From NCBI GenBank assembly GCA_030428945.1, contig JAUIEC010000004.1, positions 124,001-188,000 on the forward strand: DNA of 64,000 nt, in the 5' to 3' direction. Positions 30,052-38,555 of the stretch are shown here, one piece after another (the stretch's first letter is position 1; each line of letters opens with the position of its first letter). A model generated the notes under the pieces. It saw only the letters and a list, made by a program, of their open reading frames with translations, did not search any database and was not told the origin of the DNA. Both the position numbers and the translations under genes were made by a program. The DNA comes from Phycisphaerae bacterium. GTDB lineage: Bacteria > Planctomycetota > Phycisphaerae > UBA1845 > Fen-1342.

Positions 30052-31371
30052 ATGGAACTTGAGGTTCTGGGGAACAAGGCTGACACCGAGGTCGGCAGCT
30101 ACTTCATTTCGAACTATCCACCGTACTCGGTCTGGGACAGGGATCGCGTTCCGGATGCGCTGGCGGTGCTGGCGGGACGGCCGGCGGAGCCGCCGCCGCT
30201 GGGGCTCTACCTGCACATTCCGTTCTGCCGCAAGCGCTGCAAGTTCTGCTATTTCCGGGTCTACACCGACAAGAACAGCCGCGACGTCGATACCTACATG
30301 CAGGCCCTGGCCGACGAGATCGCCCTCTACAGTCGCCAGCCGCAGTTCGCCGACCGGCAGTTCGAGTTCGTCTACTTCGGCGGCGGAACACCGTCGTTCC
30401 TGAGCGCCGACCAGTTGCAGCGGCTGATCGAACGGATCAACCGGCACTGGCGCTGGGACGCGGCCCGCGAGGTGACCTTCGAGTGCGAACCCGGCACGCT
30501 TCGCGAGAGCAAGCTCAAGGCGATCAAGGCGATCGGCGTCACCCGCCTGAGCCTCGGGATCGAACACTTCGACGACCGCATCCTCGAACTGAACGGACGG
30601 GCGCACCTGTCGAAGGAAATCCTGCGGGCCTACGGCTGGGCACGCGAGATCGGCTTCAACCAGATCAACGTTGACCTGATCGCCGGCATGGTCGGCGACA
30701 CCGAGACGACCTGGAAGGAGACCGTCGCGCGGACCCTCGCTCTGCAGCCCGACAGCCTGACGATCTACCAGATGGAACTGCCGCACAACGCGGTCTTCAG
30801 CCAGCAGATCAAGGACGGCGGCGAGGACGTCTACGTCGCCGACTGGCCCACCAAGCGGGCCTGGGTGCAGTACGCCTTCGAGCAGTTCGAAGCGGCCGGA
30901 TACCGGATCTCCAGCGGCTACACCGTCGTCAAACCGTCCGAGCACAGCGGCTTCGTCTATCGCGACTCGCTCTGGCGCGGCGCGGACATGGTCGGGACCG
31001 GGGTGGCCAGCATCTCGCACGTCGGCGGCGTGCACTTCCAGAACGTCGACAAGTGGGACCAGTACCTCGCCGCGATCGAGGACGGCCGCCTGCCGATCGG
31101 GCGGGCCCTGCCGATCGACCGCCGGCAGGCCCTGATCCGCGAACTGGCCCTGCAGATGAAACTCGGCCGGCTCGACTTCGGCTACTTCCGCGAGAAGTTC
31201 GGCTGCGATCCGGCCACCGAGTTCGCCGACGCGTTCCGGCAACTGGTGGCGTGGGATTTCGTCGAGATGACGCCCGACGGCTGCACGCTGAAGCGGGCGG
31301 GGCTGCTGCGGGTCGACGGCCTGCTGCCGCTGTTCTTTCAACCCGAACATCGCAGTATCCGGTACACATGA
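30052..31371 (+). CDS. Radical SAM protein of the HemW/coproporphyrinogen oxidase-like family
   Basis: A 439-residue protein, ATG at 30052. The radical SAM cluster is IPFCRKRCKFCYF with C59, C63 and C66 (CxxxCxxC), followed by FEFVYFGGGTPSFLS, the GGGTPS SAM-binding block of this family, FECEPGTL, and RLSLGIEHFDDRIL-LNGRAH. The C-terminal HemN-like domain ends at ELALQMKLGRLDFGYFREKFG. Relatives act as haem chaperones (HemW), oxygen-independent coproporphyrinogen oxidases or haem-opening methyltransferases. Sitting between an alcohol dehydrogenase and a chorismate-lyase-like gene, it may instead have a specialised role in the pathway. ATGA overlap with the next gene. Confidence 0.88.
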   Translation: MELEVLGNKADTEVGSYFISNYPPYSVWDRDRVPDALAVLAGRPAEPPPLGLYLHIPFCRKRCKFCYFRVYTDKNSRDVDTYMQALADEIALYSRQPQFADRQFEFVYFGGGTPSFLSADQLQRLIERINRHWRWDAAREVTFECEPGTLRESKLKAIKAIGVTRLSLGIEHFDDRILELNGRAHLSKEILRAYGWAREIGFNQINVDLIAGMVGDTETTWKETVARTLALQPDSLTIYQMELPHNAVFSQQIKDGGEDVYVADWPTKRAWVQYAFEQFEAAGYRISSGYTVVKPSEHSGFVYRDSLWRGADMVGTGVASISHVGGVHFQNVDKWDQYLAAIEDGRLPIGRALPIDRRQALIRELALQMKLGRLDFGYFREKFGCDPATEFADAFRQLVAWDFVEMTPDGCTLKRAGLLRVDGLLPLFFQPEHRSIRYT

Positions 31372-31946
31372 GTCATCAGTCGATCGAATGCGAACCGTCC
31401 CTGGCGGCCGCCCTGAGGCGGGTCTGCGCGGGGTTCGACGACGTGGGCGCGAGCCTGGCGGCGGCGGTGGAGGAGACCGCGCAGTCGATGCCGGCGCCGT
31501 TCGACCAGTTGCTGTGTCACAGCAACCACATGACGACGACGCTGGGCGGGTTCTTCGGCGTGCCGGTCTGCCTGCGGGTGCTGAGCGAGCGGCGTTCGGC
31601 GGACGACTACTGTCGCCAGATCCTGCTGACGGCCGGGCCGGACGGTCCGGTGGTCGAGTTCGGGATCGCGCGGGTCAACCTGGCGTTCGCGCCCGAGGCG
31701 GTCCGGGACGCGATTCTGGAGAAGCGGACGCCGCTGGGGGACATCCTGATCGCGCACCAGGTGCTGCGGACGATTCGTCCGCTGTGGTTCCTGCGGGCGC
31801 CGGCCGGCAGCCTGGTCCGATACTTCGGCGCGGATCAGCCGGCCCACGGCCGGGTGGGAACGATATACTTCCACAACGAGCCGGCGATTGAGCTGCTGGA
31901 GGTCGTCATGGACCGCCGGAGCGAGCTGGCCGATTCGCGGGCATGA
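31368..31946 (+). CDS. Chorismate lyase-like (UbiC/DUF98) protein
   Basis: A 192-residue protein starting at ATG 31368, overlapping the preceding stop. Its layout follows the chorismate pyruvate-lyase family: a mid-protein SNHMTTTLGGFFGVPVCLRVL, then YCRQILL, VVEFGIARVNL, AILEKRTPLGDILIAH, and an acidic end IELLEVV that would place the active-site Glu. These enzymes split chorismate into pyruvate and 4-hydroxybenzoate. If active, it supplies the aromatic acid for the adjacent ligases. The family call rests on motif resemblance; a non-lyase relative is possible. Confidence 0.68.
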   Translation: MSHQSIECEPSLAAALRRVCAGFDDVGASLAAAVEETAQSMPAPFDQLLCHSNHMTTTLGGFFGVPVCLRVLSERRSADDYCRQILLTAGPDGPVVEFGIARVNLAFAPEAVRDAILEKRTPLGDILIAHQVLRTIRPLWFLRAPAGSLVRYFGADQPAHGRVGTIYFHNEPAIELLEVVMDRRSELADSRA

Positions 31947-31973
31947 CATTCAAAACGAGAGGTAAGGTTCAGC

Positions 31974-33233
31974 ATGGGCAGGGATTACGATTGCATCGTG
32001 ATTGGAGGGGGCCCTAGTGGCGCGACGGCGGCGGCGCTGCTGGCCGCGTACGGCCATCGGACACTGCTGCTGGAGCGGTCGCATTTTCCGCGGCACAAGA
32101 TCGGCGAGTCGCTGATGCCGCAGACCTACTGGACGTTCAAGCGTCTGGGGATGCTCGACAAGCTGAAGCGGAGCGACTTCGTCCGCAAGGAGAGCGTGCA
32201 GTTCGTCGGCGAGGACGGCCGGACGAGCGAGCCGTACTACTTCACCGACCGTGATCCGAGCGAGTGGTCGACCACCTGGCAGGTGCCGCGTGACCGCTTC
32301 GACCAGATGATGTGCGACAACGCGGCCGAGAAGGGCTGCGAGGTTCGCTTTGGTGCCCGCGTCCGGCGGGTGCGGTTCGAGGGGGAGCGGGCGACGGGGG
32401 TCGAACTGCAGACGGCGGACGGCAGCGAGACGATTTCGGCCGAGATCATCATCGACGCCTCGGGGCAGAGTTCGCTGATCGCGCGTCAGCTTGGTCTGCG
32501 GAAGAGTGATCCGAAGCTGCGGAACGCTGCGATCTATTCGTACTTCCGCGGCGCGCAGGTCGACGAGGGGCGTAACGCGGGCGCGACGATCGTGATTCAC
32601 ACGCCGGGTCGGGCGGGCTGGTTCTGGTTCATTCCGCTGCCGGACGGGATCACGAGCGTCGGGGTGGTGGCGCCGCCGGCGGTGCTGACGACCGGGCGGG
32701 GGGGCGATCCGGCGGCGACGCTGGAGGAGGAGATCGACCGGTGTCCGGGGATCCGGGCGCGGCTGGAGCAGGCGGAGCGGGTCGACGAGGTGCGGGTCTG
32801 CAGCGACTTCACCTACACGTCGACGCGGATGGCGGGCGACGGCTGGATGCTGGTGGGCGACGCGTTCGGTTTCCTGGATCCGGTCTACAGTTCGGGGGTG
32901 CTGCTGGCGTTGAAGAGCGGCGAGTTCGCGGCCGACGCGGCCCACGCGGCGCTGGTCCGGGGGGACAGTTCGGCGGCGGCGTTGAACGGGAAGACCGAGG
33001 AATTCCAGCGGTCGATGCACCTGCTGAAGCAACTGGTGTATGCCTTCTACGACAAGCAGTTCAGCTTCGGGGCGTTCCTGAAGGAGCACCCGCAGCACAA
33101 GGACAATCTGGTTCGTCTGCTGATCGGGGATGTATTCAACGACGAAGTTGGTAAGATCTTCGACCAGATGGGCGCGTGGACCGAGCTTCCTGCGCCGCCG
33201 CACACACAGGATGCCCGGGCTGCCGCAACATGA
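31974..33233 (+). CDS. Flavin-dependent halogenase-like oxidoreductase
   Basis: A 419-residue FAD enzyme. The Rossmann motif is GGGPSG (residues 11-16). FPRHKIGESLMP carries the lysine (K42) that in flavin halogenases activates hypohalous acid. WFWFIP (216-221) matches the halogenase signature WxWxIP that blocks the monooxygenase reaction. LVGDAFGFLDPVYSSGVLLAL is the FAD-contacting block. This suits the phenolic (variant B) halogenase clade, but close relatives in pigment clusters are uncharacterised, so hydroxylation or reduction remains possible. It follows the chorismate-lyase-like gene by 27 bases with a purine-rich ribosome site, and overlaps the next start. Confidence 0.8.
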   Translation: MGRDYDCIVIGGGPSGATAAALLAAYGHRTLLLERSHFPRHKIGESLMPQTYWTFKRLGMLDKLKRSDFVRKESVQFVGEDGRTSEPYYFTDRDPSEWSTTWQVPRDRFDQMMCDNAAEKGCEVRFGARVRRVRFEGERATGVELQTADGSETISAEIIIDASGQSSLIARQLGLRKSDPKLRNAAIYSYFRGAQVDEGRNAGATIVIHTPGRAGWFWFIPLPDGITSVGVVAPPAVLTTGRGGDPAATLEEEIDRCPGIRARLEQAERVDEVRVCSDFTYTSTRMAGDGWMLVGDAFGFLDPVYSSGVLLALKSGEFAADAAHAALVRGDSSAAALNGKTEEFQRSMHLLKQLVYAFYDKQFSFGAFLKEHPQHKDNLVRLLIGDVFNDEVGKIFDQMGAWTELPAPPHTQDARAAAT

Positions 33234-33472
33234 AAACCGTCGTCTACGTGATCTTCGTGCTTCTGCTCGCGGTGCACCACGATGTCTGGAACTGGCAGCG
33301 GCACGACCTCGTGTTCGGCTTCCTGCCGGTCGGACTGGCACATCATGTCGGCATTTCGCTGAGCGCGGCCGTGCTGTGGGGCCTTGCGGTCTGTTTCGCG
33401 TGGCCCAAAGATGTCGACCTGCTGGAAGAGCTTCCGGTATCCGAGCCGACCGCAGAGCAGGAGACGCGCTGA
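33230..33472 (+). CDS. Small membrane protein, DUF3311-like symporter partner
   Basis: An 80-residue protein beginning with a hydrophobic helix (VVYVIFVLLLAVHHDVWNW) and containing a second (HHVGISLSAAVLWGLAVCFAWP), then an acidic tail. The start overlaps the preceding stop (ATGA), and its own stop abuts the ATG of the symporter. Two-helix proteins directly ahead of sodium:solute symporter genes are usually DUF3311 or similar small subunits, and the pattern fits, although I base this on size, topology and position. Confidence 0.6.
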   Translation: MKTVVYVIFVLLLAVHHDVWNWQRHDLVFGFLPVGLAHHVGISLSAAVLWGLAVCFAWPKDVDLLEELPVSEPTAEQETR

Positions 33473-35161
33473 ATGAATCCCGGGCAGGTTGCGGTCACCG
33501 TTATCGTCATCTACCTGGCGCTGCTGCTGGCGCTGGGCCTGTTCAGCAGCCGTTTCTTCCGCGGCACCGCGGCGGACTATTTTCTCGCCTCGCGCGGGAT
33601 CGGGTCGTTCCTGCTGCTGCTGACGCTCTTCGGGACGACGATGACGGCGTTCGCGCTGATCGGCAGCACCGGCGAGGCGTACGCGAGCGGGATCGGCGTG
33701 TACGGCAAGATGGTCTCGTGGTCGGGGCTGATCCACTCGTTCTGCTTCTTCCTGCTGGGCATCAAGCTGTGGTCGTTCGGGGCCCGCTACGGGTACGTGA
33801 CGCAGATCCAGTTCTTCCGCGACCGGTTCGAGTCGGACGGGCTCGGCCTGTTCCTGTTTCCGCTGCTGGTCGGGCTGGTGATCCCGTACCTGCTGATCGG
33901 GATCATCGGCGGCGGCACGACGATCACCGCGATCACGGGCGGGGCGTTTCCCGACGTGTTCCCGGCCGCGAAGGGTGGCATCCCGATGTGGCTCGGGGCC
34001 GGGGTGATCTGCATCGTCGTGCTGGTCTACGTGTTCTTCGGCGGTGTGCGCGGGACGACCTGGGCGAACGCGTTCCAGACGGGCGTGTTCATCGTCCTCG
34101 GGCTGATCACCTTCACGCTGATCGCCGACAAGCTGGGCGGGATGGAGGCCGCGAGCGAGTCGGTCGCCCGGTACAACCCGGCCCACCTGCAATTGTCGAT
34201 CACCGACGAGACGCGGGCGGTCGCGGCGACCCAGCAGGCGGCGTTCGAGGCGGGCACGGCGCCGATCAAGCCGAAGCCGCGTGAGGCGATTCCGCCGCTG
34301 GCGTTCCTGACCTACATGTTCATTCCGCTGAGCGTCGGGATGTTCCCGCACCTGTTCCAGCACTGGCTGACGGCCCGCAGTGCCAGCAGTTTCAAGCTGC
34401 CGGTGATCGTGCACCCGCTGCTGATGGCGCTGGTCTGGGTCCCGTGCGTGCTGATCGGCGTGTGGGCGACCTCGGCGATGATCGACGGCGTCGCGCTGCT
34501 TCCGCAGAACGAGGTGGTGCGCCCGAACCAGGTGCTCGGGAAGATGGTCAAGGAGATTGGTTCGCCGGTGCTCGGCGGACTGATCACGGCGGGCATCCTG
34601 GCCGCGATCATGTCGAGCCTCGACTCGCAGTTCCTCTGCATCAGCAGCATCTTCAGCAACGACATCGTCGCCCATTACTTCGGGCACGACCGCATTTCGG
34701 ACCAGGCTCGCGTGGCGTACGGGCGGATCTTCGTGATCCTGATCGTGGCGCTGACCTACGCGATCGCCCTGGCGGTTCCGGCCAAGAACGTGTTCACGCT
34801 CGGGGTCTGGTGCTTCAGCGGCTTCGCGGCGCTCAGTCCGCTGGCGTTCGCGGCCCTGTACTGGCGCGGGACGACCCGGCTGGGGGCCTATGCCTGCGTG
34901 CTGACGGTCGCGGTCGTCGGTGGCTACCTGTTCTACCTGTCGAACTACGGCGCGCCCGGGCACTTCCTGTTCGGCTGGTCGAACTACGCCGATCCGGCCC
35001 ACGCGGATCGCAACGTCGACTTCCTGTTTCTCGGCATGATGCCGGTGGCGACGATGATCGCCTGTTCGACGCTGGCGCTGGTGCTGGTGTCGCTGGTCAC
35101 GCCGCGGCCGAGCGCGGCGACCCTGGCGAAGTTCTTCGGGAACCCGAAGCATGCCGGCTGA
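33473..35161 (+). CDS. Sodium:solute symporter (SSS family)
   Basis: A 562-residue inner-membrane transporter with about 13 hydrophobic segments. Family traits: the first helix VTVIVIYLALLLALGLF, ADYFLASRGIGSFLLLLTLFGTTMTAFALIGSTGEAY, GLVIPYLLIGIIGGGTTI, VYVFFGGVRGTTWANAFQTGVF (the SSS signature region), and ITAGILAAIMSSLDSQFLCISSIF. The Na+-coupled substrate cannot be predicted. Its position next to the aromatic-acid genes suggests uptake of a small carboxylate or aromatic compound. The 3' end overlaps the thioesterase start by 11 bases. Confidence 0.92.
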   Translation: MNPGQVAVTVIVIYLALLLALGLFSSRFFRGTAADYFLASRGIGSFLLLLTLFGTTMTAFALIGSTGEAYASGIGVYGKMVSWSGLIHSFCFFLLGIKLWSFGARYGYVTQIQFFRDRFESDGLGLFLFPLLVGLVIPYLLIGIIGGGTTITAITGGAFPDVFPAAKGGIPMWLGAGVICIVVLVYVFFGGVRGTTWANAFQTGVFIVLGLITFTLIADKLGGMEAASESVARYNPAHLQLSITDETRAVAATQQAAFEAGTAPIKPKPREAIPPLAFLTYMFIPLSVGMFPHLFQHWLTARSASSFKLPVIVHPLLMALVWVPCVLIGVWATSAMIDGVALLPQNEVVRPNQVLGKMVKEIGSPVLGGLITAGILAAIMSSLDSQFLCISSIFSNDIVAHYFGHDRISDQARVAYGRIFVILIVALTYAIALAVPAKNVFTLGVWCFSGFAALSPLAFAALYWRGTTRLGAYACVLTVAVVGGYLFYLSNYGAPGHFLFGWSNYADPAHADRNVDFLFLGMMPVATMIACSTLALVLVSLVTPRPSAATLAKFFGNPKHAG

Positions 35162-35570
35162 GTTCCGCGTCCGCCGCGCGGTGCGGTTCGCCGAAACCGA
35201 CATGGCCGGCGTGATGCATTTTTCGAACTATTACCGCTGGATGGAAGACATCGAGCACGCCTTCTGGCGTTCGCTCGGCACCAGCGTGGTCCGCGGCGAG
35301 ATCAGTTGGCCGCGGGTCAGTTGCCGCTGCGACTACCACCGTCCGGTCCGTTTCGAGGACGAGGTCGAACTGACCCTGCGGGTCACCCGCCTGGGCGGCA
35401 GGTCGGTCGGCTTCGCGATCGACTTCCACAAGGACGGACAGGTCGTCGCGTCCGGAGAGATGACCACCGTCTGCTGCCGGTTGCAGGCCGGCCGGTTCGC
35501 GGCCGTCGAGATTCCCACCGAGATTCGTGAGGCACTGGCCGCCGGCGTGGCGGCGGGGGAGCAGGAATGA
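35151..35570 (+). CDS. Acyl-CoA thioesterase, 4HBT hot-dog family
   Basis: A 139-residue single-domain hot-dog protein. The active-site region AETDMAGVMHFSNYYRWMEDIEHAFWR is the 4-hydroxybenzoyl-CoA thioesterase/YbgC pattern with its catalytic Asp in ETDMAG, followed by RVSCRCDYHRPVRFEDEVEL and VGFAIDFHKDG. It hydrolyses an acyl- or aryl-CoA. The gene overlaps both neighbours, so it belongs to the same transcript, and could release aromatic acid from the CoA ester formed by the PaaK-like ligase. Confidence 0.88.
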   Translation: MPAEFRVRRAVRFAETDMAGVMHFSNYYRWMEDIEHAFWRSLGTSVVRGEISWPRVSCRCDYHRPVRFEDEVELTLRVTRLGGRSVGFAIDFHKDGQVVASGEMTTVCCRLQAGRFAAVEIPTEIREALAAGVAAGEQE

Positions 35571-36031
35571 AAGTCTGGATCATGTTCGTTCTCGGCGTCG
35601 TCCTCTGCTGGGGCATGTACGTCGTCACGATTCACATGGGGCAGAAGGCGATCGGCGGCAAGAGCCAGGCCCTCTGGTCGTTCCTGTGGGTCGGCGTGGC
35701 GTACTTCCTGGTGGCCGTACTGATACCGGCCGGGATCCTGGCGGCCCAGGGCGAACTCGGGAACCTGCCGTCGATGAAGGGGATTTCGATCTCGACCGGG
35801 GCGGGGGTCCTGGGGGCGCTCGGGGCGCTGTGCCTGATCCTGTCGATGATGTACGGCGGCAAGCCGCTGTACGTTGCGCCGCTGGTCTTCGCCGGGGCGC
35901 CGCTGGTCAACACGTTCGTGACGATGGCGCTGCACCCGCCCTCGAAGACGCCGAGCCTGCTGTTCTTCGTGGGCATCCTGGTCACGGCCGGCGGGGCCGC
36001 GATGGTGCTGGTCAACAAGCCCGCCTCCTGA
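35567..36031 (+). CDS. Small multi-helix membrane protein (EamA-like half)
   Basis: A 154-residue protein with about five hydrophobic segments: KVWIMFVLGVVLCWGMYVV, FLWVGVAYFLVAVLIPAGIL, GAGVLGALGALCLILSMMY, PLYVAPLVFAGAPLVNTFV and LLFFVGILVTAGGAAMVLV. The spacing and Gly/Ala-rich helices resemble one half of a drug/metabolite transporter, and it may work as a dimer. The start overlaps the thioesterase stop by ATGA. The substrate is unknown; export of a cluster product is a guess from position. Confidence 0.65.
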   Translation: MKVWIMFVLGVVLCWGMYVVTIHMGQKAIGGKSQALWSFLWVGVAYFLVAVLIPAGILAAQGELGNLPSMKGISISTGAGVLGALGALCLILSMMYGGKPLYVAPLVFAGAPLVNTFVTMALHPPSKTPSLLFFVGILVTAGGAAMVLVNKPAS

Positions 36032-36040
36032 GGGTCCGCG

Positions 36041-37213
36041 ATGCGCGCCGTGCTGCTGACGCTGGTGCTGCTGCCGCTTTCGTACGCATCGGCCCAGGTG
36101 GCCGCGACGGCCGAAAGCTGGCCGATCTACCGCGGTGACGCCGCCCACAGCGGTGTCGCGGTCAGCACGCTGCCGGATCGGCCGCGGGTCGCCTGGCGGA
36201 TCGAGATTCCCGAGACCGACGCCGAGAACGGCGGGGCCGACCGGGCGATCGAGTCATCGGCCGTGATCGTCGACGGGCACGTCTATGTCGGCTGCAACGA
36301 CGAGCACCTCTACGCCCTGCAACTGTCGGACGGGAAGATCGCCTGGAAGCGCAAGCTCCACGCGCCGGTCAAGGCGCCCCCGACGGTCGTCGCGGACCTG
36401 GTCCTGGTCGGAGACGAGGCCGGCGTGTTCCGCGCCCTCGACCGGCGGACCGGCGCCGAGCAATGGAAGTTCGCCACCGATGACGCGATCTACTCGGCCG
36501 CCAACGTCGCCGACGGGCGGGTCTACTTCGGATCCTACGACGGCCTGTTGTACTGCCTGGACGTCAGAACCGGCAGGCTGATCTGGAAGTACGAAAGCGA
36601 AGACCGGGTGCACGCCTCGCCGACGCTGGCGGGCGGGCGGGTGCTGTTCTCGGGTTGCGACGCGTACCTGCACGTGCTGGACGCGGCCGACGGCAAGCCG
36701 GTTCGCAAGGTCGACCTGCGTTCGGCCTGCGGGGCGGCCCCGGCCTGTGCGGGCGACCGGGTCTATGTCGGGACCTACGGAAACCAGGTTCTGGGAATCG
36801 ACTGGAAGGCCGGGAAGGACCTGTGGACCTTCGAGGACGCGGAGCGGAAGTTCCCGTTCATGGCTTCGGCGGTGCTGGCCGGCGAGCGGATCCTGATCGG
36901 GGGGCGTGACAAGCGCTACCGGGCGTTGTCGGCCGCCACGGGTCAGGAGCAGTGGGAATACCGGACGCGGGGGCGGAACGACTCGTCGGGGGTGCTGGTC
37001 GGCGAGCGGGTTTTCTTCGGCAGTTCGGACGGGAACGTCTACGGCCTGCGGGTCGCGGACGGGAAGGAAAGCTGGCGATACGAGACGGGTTCGCCGATTT
37101 CGGCCACGCCGGCGGTGGCGGCGGGTCGACTGGTTGTTGGCACGTTGGACGGTCTGCTGTACTGTTTCGGCAGCGAGCCAGGCAAGTCGGCCTCCCAAGC
37201 CGCAGCGGACTGA
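36041..37213 (+). CDS. Exported PQQ-like beta-propeller protein
   Basis: A 390-residue protein with signal peptide (MRAVLLTLVLLPLSYASAQ) and about seven or eight short blades, each with the motif L..DGxxxW, e.g. ALQLSDGKIAWKRK, ALDRRTGAEQWKF, CLDVRTGRLIWKY, LRVADGKESWRYETG. It is compact compared with the 744-residue relative and lacks extra domains. It follows the membrane protein by nine bases and begins a run of three propeller genes that precede the amidohydrolase-fold operon. Possible BamB-like or generic binding role. Confidence 0.87.
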   Translation: MRAVLLTLVLLPLSYASAQVAATAESWPIYRGDAAHSGVAVSTLPDRPRVAWRIEIPETDAENGGADRAIESSAVIVDGHVYVGCNDEHLYALQLSDGKIAWKRKLHAPVKAPPTVVADLVLVGDEAGVFRALDRRTGAEQWKFATDDAIYSAANVADGRVYFGSYDGLLYCLDVRTGRLIWKYESEDRVHASPTLAGGRVLFSGCDAYLHVLDAADGKPVRKVDLRSACGAAPACAGDRVYVGTYGNQVLGIDWKAGKDLWTFEDAERKFPFMASAVLAGERILIGGRDKRYRALSAATGQEQWEYRTRGRNDSSGVLVGERVFFGSSDGNVYGLRVADGKESWRYETGSPISATPAVAAGRLVVGTLDGLLYCFGSEPGKSASQAAAD

Positions 37214-37261
37214 CAAACAGGCGGCGCTCATTCGGCCCGTTTCACTTTCAGGAGTAACCCC

Positions 37262-38509
37262 GTGAAGAATCTGCGCACGCGCTCCCGCGCCCTGGGGACG
37301 ATCGTGGCGGTCGGTCTGTCGGCCGGCCTGGTATCCTCGGCCGCGGCGCAATGGGAACAGTGGGGCGGACCGGCCCGCGACTTCGTCGTGGATGCGGGCA
37401 GCCTGTCGACGTCATGGCCGGCGGAGGGACCGAAGCAGGTCTGGACGCGTTCGCTGGCGGGCGGCTACTCGTGCGTGCTGGCGCACGGCGGACGTCTCTA
37501 CACGATGGCCCGCGACGGCGAAGAGGAACAGGTGCTGGCGTTGAACCCGGAGACGGGCGAGACGATCTGGGAGCACCGCTACCCCGCGCCGATTCCGGAA
37601 GGCGCCCAACTTCGTTTCGGCAAGGGGCCGAACGCGACGCCGCTGATCATGAAGGATCAGATCGTGACGGTCGGTTTCGGCGGGCACCTGGCGTGCTTGT
37701 CGCTGAAGGACGGCAAGCCGCGGTGGAGCAGGGAACTGGTCACCGAGATGAAGGGCAACGCCCAGGTCTTCGGTTACTCGTCGAGCCCGCTGGCGTACAA
37801 GGACAAGGTGATCGTCGCGGTCGGCGGTGCGGGGCAGACGCTGGTGGCGCTGAACATGTCGGACGGTTCGGTCGCGTGGTCGGCGCAGGACTTCGACAAC
37901 AGCTATTCGTCGCCGATCCTGATCGAGGTGGACGGGCAGCAGCAGGTGGTCAACTTCTGCGCGTCGCACGTGATCGGGGTCAGTCCCGAGGACGGATCGC
38001 TGCTCTGGAGCCACCCGCACGAGAACCAGTGGAAGACCAACATCGTCACGCCGATCTGGCACGGCGGCATCCTGTACATCTCGTCCGGCGGTGAGGCGGG
38101 CAGTCGCGGCCTGAAGCTGACCCGGTCCGGCGGCAAGACCGAGGTCGAGGAACTCTGGTTCACCGACAAGATGAAGATCGGGCACACCAACGTCGTCCGG
38201 GTCGGCGACAACGTCTTCGGCTCGAGCGGTGACCGGGCGATGTTCCTGACCTCGATCGACCTGAAGAGCGGCGAGATCGGCTTCAAGGAGCGGGGCTTCG
38301 CCAAGGCCAACCTGCTGGCCGCCGACGGCAAGCTGATCATCCTGGACGAGGACGGCATGCTGGCCCTGGCGCGTTCGAGCGGCGACAAGCTCGAAGTGCT
38401 GTGCCAGGCGCAGGTGCTGAAGAACAAGGCCTGGACGGTGCCGACGCTGATCGGCACGCGCCTGTTCGTGCGCGACACGGAAACGCTCGCGGCTCTCGAC
38501 CTGCAATAG
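37262..38509 (+). CDS. Exported PQQ-like beta-propeller protein
   Basis: A 415-residue protein, GTG start with AGGAG about nine bases before. The signal peptide runs through VGLSAGLVSSAAAQ. The mature chain opens WEQWGGPARDFVVDAGSLSTSWPAEGP, the characteristic entry to this planctomycete group, and blades show ALNPETGETIWEHR, CLSLKDGKPRWSREL and ALNMSDGSVAWS. It is a close paralogue of the 38556 protein (shared GYSSSPL-YKDxVxVxxGG and SHPHxNQWKxN segments), so the two genes arose by tandem duplication. Confidence 0.87.
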   Translation: MKNLRTRSRALGTIVAVGLSAGLVSSAAAQWEQWGGPARDFVVDAGSLSTSWPAEGPKQVWTRSLAGGYSCVLAHGGRLYTMARDGEEEQVLALNPETGETIWEHRYPAPIPEGAQLRFGKGPNATPLIMKDQIVTVGFGGHLACLSLKDGKPRWSRELVTEMKGNAQVFGYSSSPLAYKDKVIVAVGGAGQTLVALNMSDGSVAWSAQDFDNSYSSPILIEVDGQQQVVNFCASHVIGVSPEDGSLLWSHPHENQWKTNIVTPIWHGGILYISSGGEAGSRGLKLTRSGGKTEVEELWFTDKMKIGHTNVVRVGDNVFGSSGDRAMFLTSIDLKSGEIGFKERGFAKANLLAADGKLIILDEDGMLALARSSGDKLEVLCQAQVLKNKAWTVPTLIGTRLFVRDTETLAALDLQ

Positions 38510-38555
38510 AATCGGACGGACACGCGCGCCGCACGGCGTGAAAAGGGGAACGACG

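Noticed and set aside
31974..33233. Firm assignment as tryptophan 7-halogenase
   Set aside because: The halogenase residues are present but the sequence around FPRHKIGES resembles phenolic or pigment-cluster enzymes; substrate and reaction are left open.
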